Below the pieces are notes generated by a model. The model worked only from the letters and a program-made list of their open reading frames with translations, did no database searches and was not told where the DNA came from. From the NCBI GenBank assembly GCA_002633005.1, contig NMRA01000167.1, forward strand, positions 96,402 through 117,493: a DNA stretch of 21,092 nucleotides. Reading direction: 5' to 3'. The translations under genes were made by a program, and so were the position numbers. This DNA comes from Phoronis australis. Its lineage: Eukaryota; Phoronida; Phoronidae. Of this stretch, positions 11,701 through 20,142 are shown piece by piece; position 1 is the first letter of the stretch, and each line of letters begins with the position of its first letter.

Positions 11701-14700
11701 GAAGTAAATAGTAAATGAACACCAGGCATGGCCACCAAGGCCTTTACTGAAGTAGCCTACCATGGAGAGACCATACTGCGACATTAAAAAACTTCTGTCT
11801 ATTGAAGCTCCAGTTAGCAACTGGCCCAATGAACCTCATGGATCACAAAGGACTTCTTGGATTTACTGAAGAATGTAATTTTAATTACCTGATCACTTTC
11901 GTCCATCTTGAAGGTGATCTTGCCAACTGCGTCCGCCGCCTTGTTGAAGAGTCTCATGACACCGGCGCCACTAAGCGCCGATGTGTTAGTGGCCTTGGGA
12001 AGGTCAGAGTCCAGTTCCAAGAATTCCTTGAAGTCAGAATCGACGCGAAGAACGGGATGAGCAGCAGTGCGGTTCAGATACCTTAACAAAAAATAGTGAA
12101 TATATTCTTTATACCCTCTGCGGCGACATGTTTGAAGTCCATTATTTCAGTAATGCTGATTTAAAATCAGTTTCGGCATTTCATGCATTTTGACGTTTCA
12201 ATTAGTTTACAAAGAACAAAAATATCTGATAGCTGAAATTAGTGAGACAGCGTTTAAAGGCATATTGAGTGCAGTTTAAGTAATATGAGTATTACCTTGG
12301 GACACACTCTTTCTCAAAATGGTAGAGTCGAATGTTTATATTTAATTTTGGGATGGTCACAAAAATCAAAATTGTGAAACAAGGCATGTAAATAATTTGA
12401 ATCTTATTTCTATGCATGTACTGATGTTGGAATGGAGCTCACAGGTGTTGTTCTGACTGCTTCAGTCTTATTTTCCCTTAGTTCGAATTGGGCCGTGTTT
12501 GATCAACCAGTGCAGCGCTCAATATAACTTGAAGTTATTCTTCACTTCAACATTGGGCTTAACAGCATGAGCAAGTTGAATTCTCGTCAATATTAGGGGT
12601 TGAAAATGAAAAACAATTATGTCAAGTAATCATGAAACCATAATTATAGCAAAAATTTATCAGTGGAAGTAACCATGAGCAGAGCCTCTTTTACAGAGCA
12701 ATTTTTTTCTATACGGAAAGAAATCTATTTCGTAGGCAGCTCTAAACATTCCTCTAAAACAGCCCCCTTTATATGGCCAGTCTCACCTGCCTAATGCACC
12801 CTTGACCTCTGTGAAGCCCTCCCCCCTTTGACGTGTAATACAAACCCTATTTTACAAAGCAGCCTTCCTCAACAAACCAAGCCAATCTTTCCAACACAAC
12901 CCTGTTCTAAACAAGACCCAAAGTTTGTACCTTAACAACACACCATGCATTGTTTCCACAAATGAAGCCTACCTTTCCAATGCAGCCCTCCTTTTTTCTA
13001 CAAAATCAGCTGATGTCGATTCATCCTTGGCCACTTTAACCTTAGTCATACCTGAGGTGCAAATGTGAGAGGTGTAATATTAACCTCAATGACAGCAGAT
13101 GCGAAAAAATCTAAATCATAGCTTCTATAATTTACCATAAATTAATTTTCCTTGATGTTGTGGAGGCGCCTGGCTTCTTCCACTGGCGATTAATGACTGT
13201 CTGGTTCCCGCGTTGAATGATAATGTTTATCATCTAGTCAATGACATTGTATACACACATTTCTGCAACACTCCTAAGTGAATATTTCACACGATGGCAG
13301 ACTGCACGTCTGAATCAGATGCGAGACCAGCCGCTTAAGACAAGTGTTCACAGGGTCATCCTGTCAAACATCCCACGGCTATAACGTAGAAAATAAATCT
13401 GAAACTAAATAAGGCGATCCAGATCCTCCCAAGGATACTATTGTTTCACGAAATGTAGAATATAATTCGGTAAATAAAACAAGAATGGATCAACTGAAAT
13501 TTGAAATTTTTGGATGTAATAACTTCCTTTGTTTCTGTTGAGTGGTGCGCATGTGTAAGGTGGTGAGACAACCTATGAACATTCAATTTAATCCCAATAT
13601 CAATCGCTGAATGATTGACCTAATTAGACTGGATGTTACGCTGTATCAACACCATGCAAGGCTGCAACGGTAAAAATTCTTCAGTTTGGGACACAATATG
13701 GCGGACAAGAGACATTACCATTTTGTCAAATTTAAAACAAAAATAACTTTTCAGAAAAAAATATTTTATAGCTTTTAGCATGGCTTGTATGGCATAGCTA
13801 CTGCCAAGCAACATTTGGTAAAACTTCGCATGCGAATGAAGCTTGACCTACTGCTACAAAACAACATAATATTCTGACAAAGTTTTTGGTTCGAGATTAA
13901 GAAAACATTACTAAGATGGACAAAAAGCCTCACAGTAAAAACATCCGACTTGAAATATGTGCATGCACGGAGACACACATTGCAACAATGCCTGGAAGTA
14001 TAACTTACCCACAATGCTCTTTTCTGGAGCAGGTGGCACAATGATGCCTGTTGCCTGGTGTTTGGCGGCCAGTTTGTCATGAAGACCGAGGAAGTCACTG
14101 AACCGACGAGTCACGTTCAACTCGGCTTTTTTGAACTCTGGAATGCTGGTCTGTAACAGACCAAAAAATACAACAATGTTTTTATCAAGGCATGTTGACG
14201 TTTTCATTTTTTAAAGCGGAGTTCTCAGTTTAAAAGGCCTTAAAAGTCATAGACATGTCTCTAGCTAATAGAGTTAAGTAATGGAATTTGCCAGTTACGT
14301 GTGAACAAATCATGTTACTTTCTGGAAAATATGGCAACGTCCTTGAAAAATCACGTTTTGGGAAATAAACCGACAATCATGGGATTACGAACACCGGGGC
14401 ATTGCTTTTGTGCACATAACGAGATTCTATGATCACTACAAATAGTTTTATGCACCTACCATTAATACTAAATTTAAAATTAAGTTATTAAATAGTTATA
14501 TCAAATAATTACACGATCCTTGGTAATAAAGGCATTCTATTACCTTAGACTCATAAGCATTACCATTTTTGTTACATAAGCCAAAATCTGATTCAATAGT
14601 CGATGGTGTCTCGCGAGCAACAAGCATCAGTGCACCCTAGTGCCACAAAGTATCATAACTGATCAGGTGACAGTCGCACAGATACACTTACTTACTTCCT

Positions 14701-17700
14701 CTTCCTCAAAATAAACTTAAGTTTGGAGTAAAGCGTGTGGCTTATTTTCACACGACTTTGGTGTTGCGTCCATCATTGCAGTTTCGCTTGCATTAAGTTA
14801 ACTTTCAACTTCACTCCAGCAGAACCAGAGGATGTTAGCAAAATTTGAAAAGCAGACGTGTTACTAAACGTACATAAACACAGGCAACGGCACAGTTCGC
14901 ATACCTTAGTGTTCACCTGATACACCATATAGGCACTCATACCATCACCCTTCTTGGTAGGGTTACCCACACTGATATCCATATCAAACTTATCTCCACT
15001 CTCTTCTTCATCAACCTATAGGAAAGGCAGTAGAGCATTATTCTATCATAACTGTAACATGTTTGGTGGAAACACACCAGACAAGCTGTACAACAGATTG
15101 TAGCTTGAAGCCGCAGAAACCATGTTTTGGTGTTAAAAATAACAACTTTCTTCACCGGCGTTTTCGTTCTTCCAACAAAATGTCATTAGCTGCGTTTTCA
15201 TGCTTTGAATTAAAATTGGTGACAGTAAATTGCCTAGAATTCCCGACAGACACACTGCTTTTCATTGGCAATTGAAACCAACCCGCCGTGACAATCAACT
15301 TAATGAGCGTGGACTGAAGCAAAAAGGACTTGTCAGTTCATTAAAAGCCTAGAAATCATTTGTTAGCTGAGTAAGGAGCAAGACAAGACAAACATAACAG
15401 CATGTGGCCCAAATCAAAAGTTGATTTTACGTAGAAGGCACTGGGGCTTATTGTACCTTTAAAACATGCATAGCTAGAAAACACAATGACGTGACTGTAC
15501 TCATGATTGGCGGTACATTTCTCAACTGCTTTTCTCATCCACTCAGAAGGAGTGCTAACCATCACTGCTTTATGACTGCACAAGTAAATGGCTTAATTAG
15601 ATTTTCATTAATTTTTAGCCAGCTAAACAGATGAAGTACAGCTTTAAGAGAGTGAAACGAAAAGACAGTACATCTGGCCTACAAAGAAGTTCAGCTGCCG
15701 CATGCTTCCAACGTTCGTTGGCATTCACAAATCCGACACATCTGGTTCCTTAGTTGTGGAGGACACTGCTGCCAGACACCCAGTTTAATAACGCCAACGG
15801 CAGTCGTCGATAACACATCATAAACTGATAATGACATTAATTGAACTTGAATCATACCTTAACCTTCCAACAACCAACGAAGACAAAATACAAAGTAACA
15901 AAGTCATGGTCTGCTGCACTAACATACCCCATACCGGGAATTTAGACCTACGCTTCAACATTTCTACAGTTTGCGTGGCACCTTACAACGAACCGTGTCA
16001 GTGAGTAACAACAAAATGATGCTTTACGAGAAACATGTGATCATTTCATTTCAGCACATTTTAGGTTTGCTTACAAAAGTAAATTACTACAAATATTGGT
16101 AATTACAAGCGCATGTCACAACCAGATTTTTCATTAATAGGCCCGTTTCTCTAAGAATAACCCACATTTATATTTGGGTTACAAAAACGACAAGATGAAC
16201 ATACGACTTCGCACATCGAGACAACAGATAGAAAAGGTAAAACACAAAAAGCACCTCAATATCTGGCAACTTTGGCTCCCTAAACAAGCCAAGTATTATT
16301 AAAGGCGTAGTCCCCAACTCTCCCCCCACTTCATTAAATGTCTGTGATAACAAAGCTCGAGACAGGATCAAAACGTTTTTCATTGACTCATTGACGTGAT
16401 TACAGGATGCAAATTTAGGTGTAAGCAGCAGACACTGTTTCTAGGAAAATGTAGTGACCCCTAAAATCCACTACCCAAAACAGTAATGTAATTGAGAGAT
16501 TTAATCAGTTTAGGTATGTAATCTGCTTGAATGAATACAACTGCTGAGACTATTGGCCTACCAAGCACATAAGCTCAAAACGTTTGCTTGAGCGGGGGTC
16601 TGGGAATGATGTCACATAGCGAATCTATTTATAGAACATGTAACTGGTCAGCAGCCACAAACTGGCCCAGATGCCTTGAACTTTATCTTCCACGTTTGCT
16701 ACGTTTAAAATCATAAATTTTCTGAGTGATCATCTTGGGACTACACCTTTAAAGAAAACACGAGATGAATAGGAACAATCCGAGAACCCCAAGTGGAAGT
16801 GATTCTGTCAGTTCACTTAGTGCACCCAATCCAGTGTTTGTATCTCTGTGTCAGACAATCACCACCAGGTGTCCCCAGCAACATGTAGCCCAAGCCAGTA
16901 AGAAAGATTAAAACTATGTTTGCCCATGCACTCACCAATGCAGACACTCTCAGCAGCATGTCACTGATCTGACAAACAAAAGTGCATTCAACATTGTTGC
17001 CTAACCGCGCAATGGAAAATAATTAAGCTTGGAAGTGAATATTGAAACTGCATATCGCCCTGTTAAGCCGTGACTTAAAAGATATTTTGAGTTGTTAAAT
17101 GGAGAGCCAAAACTAACAGCTGATCTTTGACATAGAGGAAATGGCCAATGTTGTGTCACACGACTGACCCATTTTTGAATGGAATCCATGTGTGGCATTT
17201 GTGAATTTACAGGTTGACCAACTCCAACACAAGAGTGATGCAAAGCATTGATATGTTCAGATAAAAGGGACGATGACTACTAAAACATTCCCACTAAGGG
17301 AGTAATACTTGGTAGATACCAAAGCAAAGGCAAAGAAAAATGAAATTGGCACTAGGGGACTCTACAGAAGTCCCATTTGTTCCCAAATCCATGTCAGTTG
17401 TCACTAATTTGAAGCACATACCAAATTTCACGAAGATCCATCAATGAAATCAAGGAACTTGGCAGATATTTATCCACAGACAAAAAACGCCATTAAGGAC
17501 ACCACAGTAACCAGACAAGTACAAAAATAATCGTCGGCCATGTTCTACACATCAGGTACACAAGGGTCAATTTTCATATTATTCCTTGGGGTGGTTTGGC
17601 TGATTAAGCGGTTGAAGAAAAAAAAAAAAGACTTGAAAACAATGAAAATTGCCACTATGTGACATATAATACTTCAAATCCATTCAAAAATGGGAAGGTG

Positions 17701-19993
17701 TCATCGTCTACTAATTTAAAAACCTAGTTTGCCACATTTCCTGAAAATCTGTTTAAAAACCCTGAAGGTACTAACTTAAGGAAAACAAAATATTATCATT
17801 ACATGTCCGATTTGTATGCAAATTCTCTCGTGCCATCCTAACTGTGATATGAGCATGTCTACAAAATTTCCAGAACATCCGTCCAGCTGACTGGATGGAC
17901 GGGTATGATGGCATGAAGCGCCCACGTATGTCGGCACACAAACATATATGCTGTATCGTTCTTGGTACCAGAAAAGAAGTTTTTAAGCTGGCTAAACAGG
18001 GAGAAATGCAGCTTGATCTCAGTGGACGAGCACAACTGTCCTGCAAACAACAGACACCAACAAAGAAAATGTCAGTGCATAAAAACCCAAAATAAACACG
18101 TGCCATTAATGTGATGGTGCGCATGCTTTTGGAGGCTCACAGATCTGAGACGCCAAACTGGGATGAAACATGATGAAAGTTCCAAACAAGACACACTACA
18201 ACTTTTGAAAATTAGAAGCGCCAAATGTCCTCATTAAAGACCTCAAATTATTTCTTCGGACTAAAGTCTCAAATTCAAAACAAGACTCATCACTGAAAAA
18301 CATGTTAAAGTAATTCCTTACATTTTTCGCCCAAGAATATTACCAAAATTTTCATTTTTATATTTTTTAAAAGAATAATTGCCCTTGGAGTGAAAAATGA
18401 AAAGTTTGCCAAATGTTGTGTCATGACATTAAAACAGAGCAACCGAAGCTAATAATTAATAGCTAAAAATTATTTTCATTATTTTTCAAGAAATTTGACA
18501 AAATGTTTACTTTTAAATTACTTGTCAGCCACATTGCGTGCTAATTATTTTACGAACCACCAAACATGTCCAAGGAAATGGACGCACTAGTTCTGACTCT
18601 TACAATGCCAGGAAAATCTCACTTATAACACCTGATAATCACATGTACATACCTCCTCCTTGGTTCTGGCCACAGCCCCCGATGTCTGCTTAGCACCCTC
18701 GCTTTCGATATTCACCTCGGGTTCAAGAGTGGGCGAGGTTGCAGGTTCACTTTTTGATCCTGCAGGTTCAGGCACAGCTGTTGCCTCGGGTTCCAGAATA
18801 CTAGAGGGCGCCACTGGCTCAGGTTCCTTTTTGGGCGTATCTTCTGGAGAGTCTAAAGGAACCTCTTCTGTTGTGTCTACAAGTTAAAAGAGATGGAGTC
18901 CGCCATGTGCAAATTCAATAAAAGCCAAGTATAAACCATTTTTCTGGGCTTCTGATTACAAGAGGGCACCACTGGCTGAGGTTCCTTTTTGGAAGTAGCT
19001 TCTGGAAGAGTCTAACGGAACTTCCTCTGTTGTGTCTGTGAGAAGAGGTGGAGTCAATTAAACCCAAGTATAAACCTAAGGTATTAGCTTGAACTTGTTT
19101 ATGAATTCTATCCCATAATTCAACATTCCAACCTCACTGACCTATCACTTCAGTGGCTGCCATTTTGCTAGGTTTCACAATTGCTGTCTCGAGCATACGC
19201 GCGAAACGCTCGGCTTTCACTTGCACAGTTTTGTGTGATCTCATTTTCCTTGCAAGAAACTTGATGTACAGAACGCTACAATATCGACTTTCTTCACGGG
19301 CGTTTTTGCTCTACTTCCAAAGGAATGACATCAACCCATTCTTATCCTTTCTTACAACTGAGATTAGTTACAGTAACATTCCTGGAATTGTCACAACAGT
19401 CTACTGACTTGACAACTGGATCTGCCTTGACAAACAACTTAATATGCCCGATCCGAAGCTGCACTCATCTGTTCTGAATAAGGAACACTGATACTATAAA
19501 ATAAGTGAGATAAATGAATACTAGATTGTTGACAGAAGTCATACTAAGTTTATTGCCACTTTAAAGTGGAACTTGCACGCTAATTTCTTATTTCTGTGAT
19601 TGCTTGATCAAATTAGATAGAAACACAACACATAGTGACGATGTGAATAATGAAGAAAGTTGAAAATTGCCAAAATTTTTAAGAAGGAGTTTTATGTTGA
19701 AAATGATCCGCCGCAAATCACTCAACAGAGTCTAGTAAGTAGCATGACGTGATTTTATGGAATAAAACTGCATCATGCAGGCTATGTGAGCCCCCCCAAA
19801 GAACGTCATTACTGCAAAGGTCAACTATTTGCAGAATTTTTTGTTTTCACATTTACAAGTTGTCAATAAATACAAACTCTGAACTTTACTGAATAATTTC
19901 AAGCACCATACCAGCAAATAAATCATCGTCATCTTCTTCCTTAGAAGCTGCAGTCGACTCTATGGTATCCTCTTCAGGTTTGGGTTTTGGAGG
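2653..19993 (-). CDS. SNX2: Sorting nexin SNX1/SNX2-type PX-BAR protein, nine internal exons (partial at both ends)
   Basis: Seen: nine exons, all bounded by AG acceptors and GT donors, join with matching phases (0/1, 1/0, 0/0, 0/1, 1/2, 2/0, 0/1, 1/0, 0/0) into 425 codons without a stop. Order: acidic/proline-rich tail (residues 1-108), PX domain (about 109-235), amphipathic linker (about 250-272), BAR domain (from about 278, incomplete). Family knowledge: SNX1/SNX2 bind PtdIns(3)P and PtdIns(3,5)P2 on early endosomes through PX, and dimerise through BAR with SNX5/SNX6 to form tubules that carry cargo to the trans-Golgi or cell surface. Stretches such as [20 protein letters not shown] and WFEEKQQQ favour SNX2 over SNX1. 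Invertebrates often have one gene for both, so it may be the unduplicated SNX1/2 orthologue. The initiator exon and the last ~65 codons are missing from the window. Confidence 0.95.
2954..2995. repeat. Perfect inverted repeat, 20-bp arms, 2-nt spacer (hairpin 1)
   Basis: Arms aattagcttcaattacattt at 2954-2973 and its exact complement at 2976-2995, separated by tt. It overlaps the first two bases of hairpin 2. Confidence 0.97.
2994..3033. repeat. Perfect inverted repeat, 19-bp arms, 2-nt spacer (hairpin 2)
   Basis: Arms ttgaaactcatgtggcctt at 2994-3012 and its exact complement at 3015-3033, separated by aa. It directly abuts hairpin 1 and has an unrelated arm sequence. Confidence 0.97.
3600..3789 (-). 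repeat. Dispersed repeat family R2, inverted copy
   Basis: On the minus strand this begins ttcagtggctgccatttt (3789 down to 3772), 18 of 18 bases identical to 19149-19166. It then shares atgattttgc, cttgtgtga, and a block like ttttctcaataaactt with the copies at 9842 and 19149. The inner boundary near 3600 is uncertain. Confidence 0.65.
4204..4409 (-). CDS. SNX2: SNX2 visible exon 8: BAR domain, central helices
   Basis: 206 nt: two bases completing Asp-309, then 68 codons (310-377). Acceptor cgccattacag, donor gtaagc. It contains [20 protein letters not shown], the [18 protein letters not shown] heptad region, and [20 protein letters not shown]. All match SNX1/2 BAR helices; the first segment is diagnostic of this subfamily. 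The hydrophobic spacing suits the banana-shaped dimer. The open frame on the plus strand across 4213-4464 is a shadow. Confidence 0.97.
4410..6135 (-). other. Intron between exons 7 and 8
   Basis: 1726 nt, GT-AG. AT-rich, with several plus-strand open frames of 69 to 85 codons (for example 4515-4769, 4847-5104, 5403-5612) that match nothing I recognise and look like chance or decayed repeats. No RNA gene seen. Confidence 0.8.
6136..6229 (-). CDS. SNX2: SNX2 visible exon 7: start of BAR domain
   Basis: 94 nt, 31 codons plus one base (residues 278-308), too short to show as an obvious open frame. Acceptor ttgtgttttag, donor gtaaca. [20 protein letters not shown] then a valine/serine stretch and GHRK match SNX2 helix 1 of the BAR domain closely. 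The preceding exon ends DESDQ, giving the family junction ESD-x-WFEEK. It is separated from exon 6 by the largest intron in the window, 5659 nt. Confidence 0.97.
6729..6957 (+). repeat. Duplicated block R3, copy 1
   Basis: Shared with 7400-7615 in the same orientation. Landmarks: gcttNaaaac, an aagca-aaaa-agattaaca segment, aaaataatatcaccaa, tNNtatctc, gtaaccNNa, NNtcatgaaa/ttatgaaaa, agtNacag-aacac, and attatcat. Identity looks like about 65-70 percent. Confidence 0.7.
6958..7335. other. Segment interrupting the R3 tandem units
   Basis: About 380 bp lying where R3 continuity is lost. It carries atttggYgacctgt twice, at about 6960 and 6988, a complement tcgccaaa at 7013, and tttggcgac again near 7291. 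It looks like an inserted element, but no clear ends or target duplication could be seen. Confidence 0.35.
7400..7615 (+). repeat. Duplicated block R3, copy 2
   Basis: Partner of 6729-6957. After this copy comes atgtatgcattagggttaaa, which also appears in altered form just before it (7370-7388, gcatgcatttgggttaaa). This suggests a tandem array whose first unit was later interrupted. Confidence 0.7.
7690..7983 (+). repeat. Dispersed repeat family R1, copy 2
   Basis: Partner of 1150-1430, in the intron between BAR exon 7 and linker exon 6. The same ordered blocks are present, with small insertions and deletions that break any shared reading frame, so the element is non-coding now. No terminal inverted repeats or target-site duplications were made out. 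Confidence 0.7.
9842..9975 (+). repeat. Dispersed repeat family R2, second copy
   Basis: Begins tcagtggccgccattttgct (one mismatch to 19150-19169). It then shares tatgattttgc with the 3600-3789 copy, and a stretch like cttgtgatNtt..ctNcaagaaact, then ctNtacagaNNNctac, with the 19149 copy. It lies inside a 81-codon plus-strand frame that I therefore regard as repeat-derived, not a gene. Confidence 0.65.
11633..11677. repeat. Nested hairpin with tRNA-like T-arm motif
   Basis: Outer arms taaaacgga (11633-11641) and tccgtttta (11669-11677) are perfect complements. Inside, aggg/ccct (11648-11651, 11658-11661) closes a six-base loop ttcagt. ggttcagtccc is near the RNA polymerase III B-box. It is not a full tRNA: no anticodon arm or acceptor pairing of tRNA geometry was found. 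Confidence 0.55.
11889..12081 (-). CDS. SNX2: SNX2 visible exon 6: end of PX and amphipathic linker helix
   Basis: 193 nt: one base completing Arg-213, then 64 codons (214-277). Acceptor ttttttgttaag, donor gtaatt. [22 protein letters not shown] is the last PX helix. [29 protein letters not shown] is the linker helix that in SNX1/2 inserts into the membrane and cooperates with BAR to drive tubulation (family knowledge). The hydrophobic/charged alternation typical of that helix is retained. An open frame on the plus strand over the same interval is only the antisense shadow. Confidence 0.97.
12082..12972 (-). other. Intron between exons 5 and 6
   Basis: 891 nt, GT-AG. Its first 200 nt or so in transcript direction (about 12770-12972) are a degenerate short-period array; the rest is AT-rich with nothing recognised. 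Confidence 0.85.
12770..12990 (-). repeat. Degenerate ~19-bp repeat array overlapping the end of exon 5
   Basis: On the minus strand, variants of ggagggctgcattggaaag recur: the exon end itself, then gtaggcttcatttgtggaaa, gttggaaagattggcttg, gttgaggaaggctgctttg and a few weaker ones. The coding copy is conserved SNX2 sequence (R-R-A-A-L-E), so the array may have grown out of the exon end, or the likeness may be accidental. Confidence 0.45.
12973..13051 (-). CDS. SNX2: SNX2 visible exon 5: short PX exon (GMTKVKV...EKRRAALER)
   Basis: 79 nt, too short to stand out as an open frame, found by looking for the gap left between the neighbouring exons. Two bases complete Gly-187, then 25 codons ([10 protein letters not shown] to KRRAALE), then two bases of Arg-213. 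Acceptor cacctcag, donor gtaggc. MTKVKV, the serine/threonine/acidic loop, and [11 protein letters not shown] match SNX1/2 almost residue for residue. The K-R-R cluster forms part of the PX lipid pocket. The phases (1 in, 2 out) are exactly those left open by exons 4 and 6. Its 3' end merges into a degenerate repeat array in the intron (12770-12990). Confidence 0.96.
13052..14008 (-). other. Intron between exons 4 and 5
   Basis: 957 nt, GT-AG. AT-rich; nothing recognised beyond short open frames without family resemblance (for example 13620-13814). Confidence 0.85.
14009..14150 (-). CDS. SNX2: SNX2 visible exon 4: PX core with phosphoinositide-binding residues
   Basis: 142 nt, 47 codons plus one base (residues 140-186). 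Acceptor ggtctgttacag, donor gtaagt. It carries the RRFSDF motif (154-159), whose arginine contacts the 3-phosphate in PX domains. It also carries [12 protein letters not shown] (175-186), the proline-rich loop with the lysine (K183) that helps bind the lipid head group. [12 protein letters not shown] between them is nearly the family sequence. All key lipid-binding positions I can identify are intact, so the domain should be functional. Confidence 0.97.
14151..14904 (-). other. Intron between exons 3 and 4
   Basis: 754 nt, GT-AG, the shortest intron. I see no repeat, RNA gene or extra exon in it. Confidence 0.87.
14905..15015 (-). CDS. SNX2: SNX2 visible exon 3: start of PX domain
   Basis: 111 nt, 37 codons, phase 0 at both ends (residues 103-139). 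Acceptor tttcctatag, donor gtatgc. It reads [19 protein letters not shown] and then [17 protein letters not shown]. This is the first beta-hairpin of the SNX1/2 PX domain; the GDGMxAYxxYxVxT block is a hallmark of SNX1 and SNX2. The acidic run at the start matches the linker seen just before PX in the family. Confidence 0.95.
15095..15312 (+). repeat. Partial R2-like copy
   Basis: Aligns with 19232-19455 in the same orientation. Landmarks: aactttcttcacNggcgtttt, cttccaaNNNaatgNcat, attggtgacagtaaNttNcctNgaatt, and gacaaNcaacttaat near the end. It lacks the ttcagtggc terminus. Confidence 0.65.
17335..17903 (+). repeat. Two to three related segments, imperfect direct repeats
   Basis: 17335-17500 and 17635-17770 share aatgaaaNttgNcactaNgNgac, then tcNtctactaattt or a variant, then ccaNatttcNNgaaNatc. 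A weaker third lies at about 17795-17903, with aaaatttccagaacatccgtcc and a 7-bp inverted repeat (ccgtcca 17879-17885, tggacgg 17896-17902). A 13-nt A-run lies near 17620. Confidence 0.5.
18348..18445 (+). repeat. AT-rich repeat R4, copy 1
   Basis: Shares ccaaaattNtcattttt, then a stretch ending aaaaatgaaaagtttgccaa with atgttgt following, with copies at 20143-20240 and 20527-20625. Each is about 100 bp and strongly diverged. Confidence 0.5.
18653..18876 (-). CDS. SNX2: SNX2 visible exon 2: proline/glutamate-rich disordered linker
   Basis: 224 nt: two bases completing Asp-28, then 74 codons (residues 29-102). Acceptor ttaacttgtag, donor gtatgt. It begins [12 protein letters not shown], close to the matching SNX2 stretch, and then becomes low complexity with repeated EP dipeptides (KKEPEP, LEPEA, VPEP, SEPA, LEPEV). 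Family knowledge: this part of SNX1/2 is disordered and poorly conserved, so the exon is assigned by its start, its open frame and its phase fit rather than by similarity along its length. A damaged copy of its 5' third lies 159 bp away at 18961-19076. Confidence 0.9.
18803..18937 (+). repeat. Parent copy of partial exon duplication
   Basis: Matches 18961-19076 as a direct repeat, from agagggcNccactggct to ccaagtataaacc. It covers the first 74 nt of visible exon 2, its acceptor, and about 60 nt of upstream intron. Confidence 0.9.
18961..19076 (-). pseudogene. Frameshifted partial duplicate of SNX2 visible exon 2
   Basis: On the minus strand it keeps an excellent acceptor (cctcttctcacag, exon-like sequence from 19035) and reads [10 protein letters not shown] after the same phase. 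One extra t then shifts the frame and a stop follows about 26 codons in. The first three differences from the parent are all synonymous (gaa/gag, gag/gaa, cct/ccg). The homology ends before the parent's donor, so the copy has no inherited donor; gtaatc just beyond it (18959) could serve as a cryptic one. It is probably a dead copy, possibly a weak poison exon. Confidence 0.85.
19149..19455 (+). repeat. Dispersed repeat family R2, longest copy
   Basis: Starts ttcagtggctgccatttt. Its first ~140 bp match the 9842 and (inverted) 3600-3789 copies; its last ~225 bp match 15095-15312. An 84-codon plus-strand frame over it is not preserved in the other copies. Confidence 0.65.
19912..19993 (-). CDS. 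SNX2: SNX2 visible exon 1: acidic N-terminal tail with DDDDLF motif
   Basis: 82 nt, 27 codons plus one base. Acceptor cccgcag precedes it and donor gtatgg follows. It starts [10 protein letters not shown] and ends DDDDLFA; the leftover g joins the next exon to make Asp, giving DLFAD followed by TTEEVPLDS. This matches the DLFA-[ED]-AT-x-E-x-SLDS block of vertebrate SNX1 and SNX2, which confirms the splice. Family knowledge: acidic-DLF motifs in this tail bind the FERM domain of SNX27. The exon begins in phase 0, so another coding exon with the start codon must precede it. An open frame runs on to the right past the acceptor (to 20155), but the pyrimidine-rich acceptor and the loss of family similarity argue it is intron. 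Confidence 0.88.
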
Positions 19994-20142
19994 CTGCGGG
20001 AGACGACAAAGAAGAGTGATTATGCCTTTTTGGACACAGTAATTTCTCTGCAGAGAATGACACGAGATGTCTAGATTTCCATTCTGTTCCATAACTTCCT
20101 GGGCTATGGTAATTCTCCACTTATTTCGCACGAAAATAATTC

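Larger units (their letters stand above)
6230..11888 (-). other. Large intron between exons 6 and 7
   Basis: 5659 nt, GT-AG, the largest in the window. It contains a duplicated block (6729-6957 and 7400-7615) with unrelated DNA between the copies, repeat R1 copy 2 (7690-7983), an R2 copy (9842-9975), and a nested hairpin (11633-11677). No nested gene was recognised; 7990-9760 and 10080-11560 hold nothing I can name. Confidence 0.8.
15016..18652 (-). other. Intron between exons 2 and 3
   Basis: 3637 nt, GT-AG. It holds a partial R2-like copy (15095-15312), a cluster of related segments (17335-17903), and the first of three copies of an AT-rich repeat (18348-18445). 15320-17300 contains nothing I can name; the open frames there are short and unassigned. 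Confidence 0.82.
18877..19911 (-). other. Intron between exons 1 and 2
   Basis: 1035 nt, GT-AG. It contains the broken duplicate of the exon 2 start (18961-19076) and an R2 copy (19149-19455). 19460-19900 shows nothing I can name. Confidence 0.83.

Noticed and set aside
18660-18887. 75-codon plus-strand frame opposite exon 2
   Set aside because: Antisense shadow of the EP-rich coding exon; it only mirrors its low-complexity codons.
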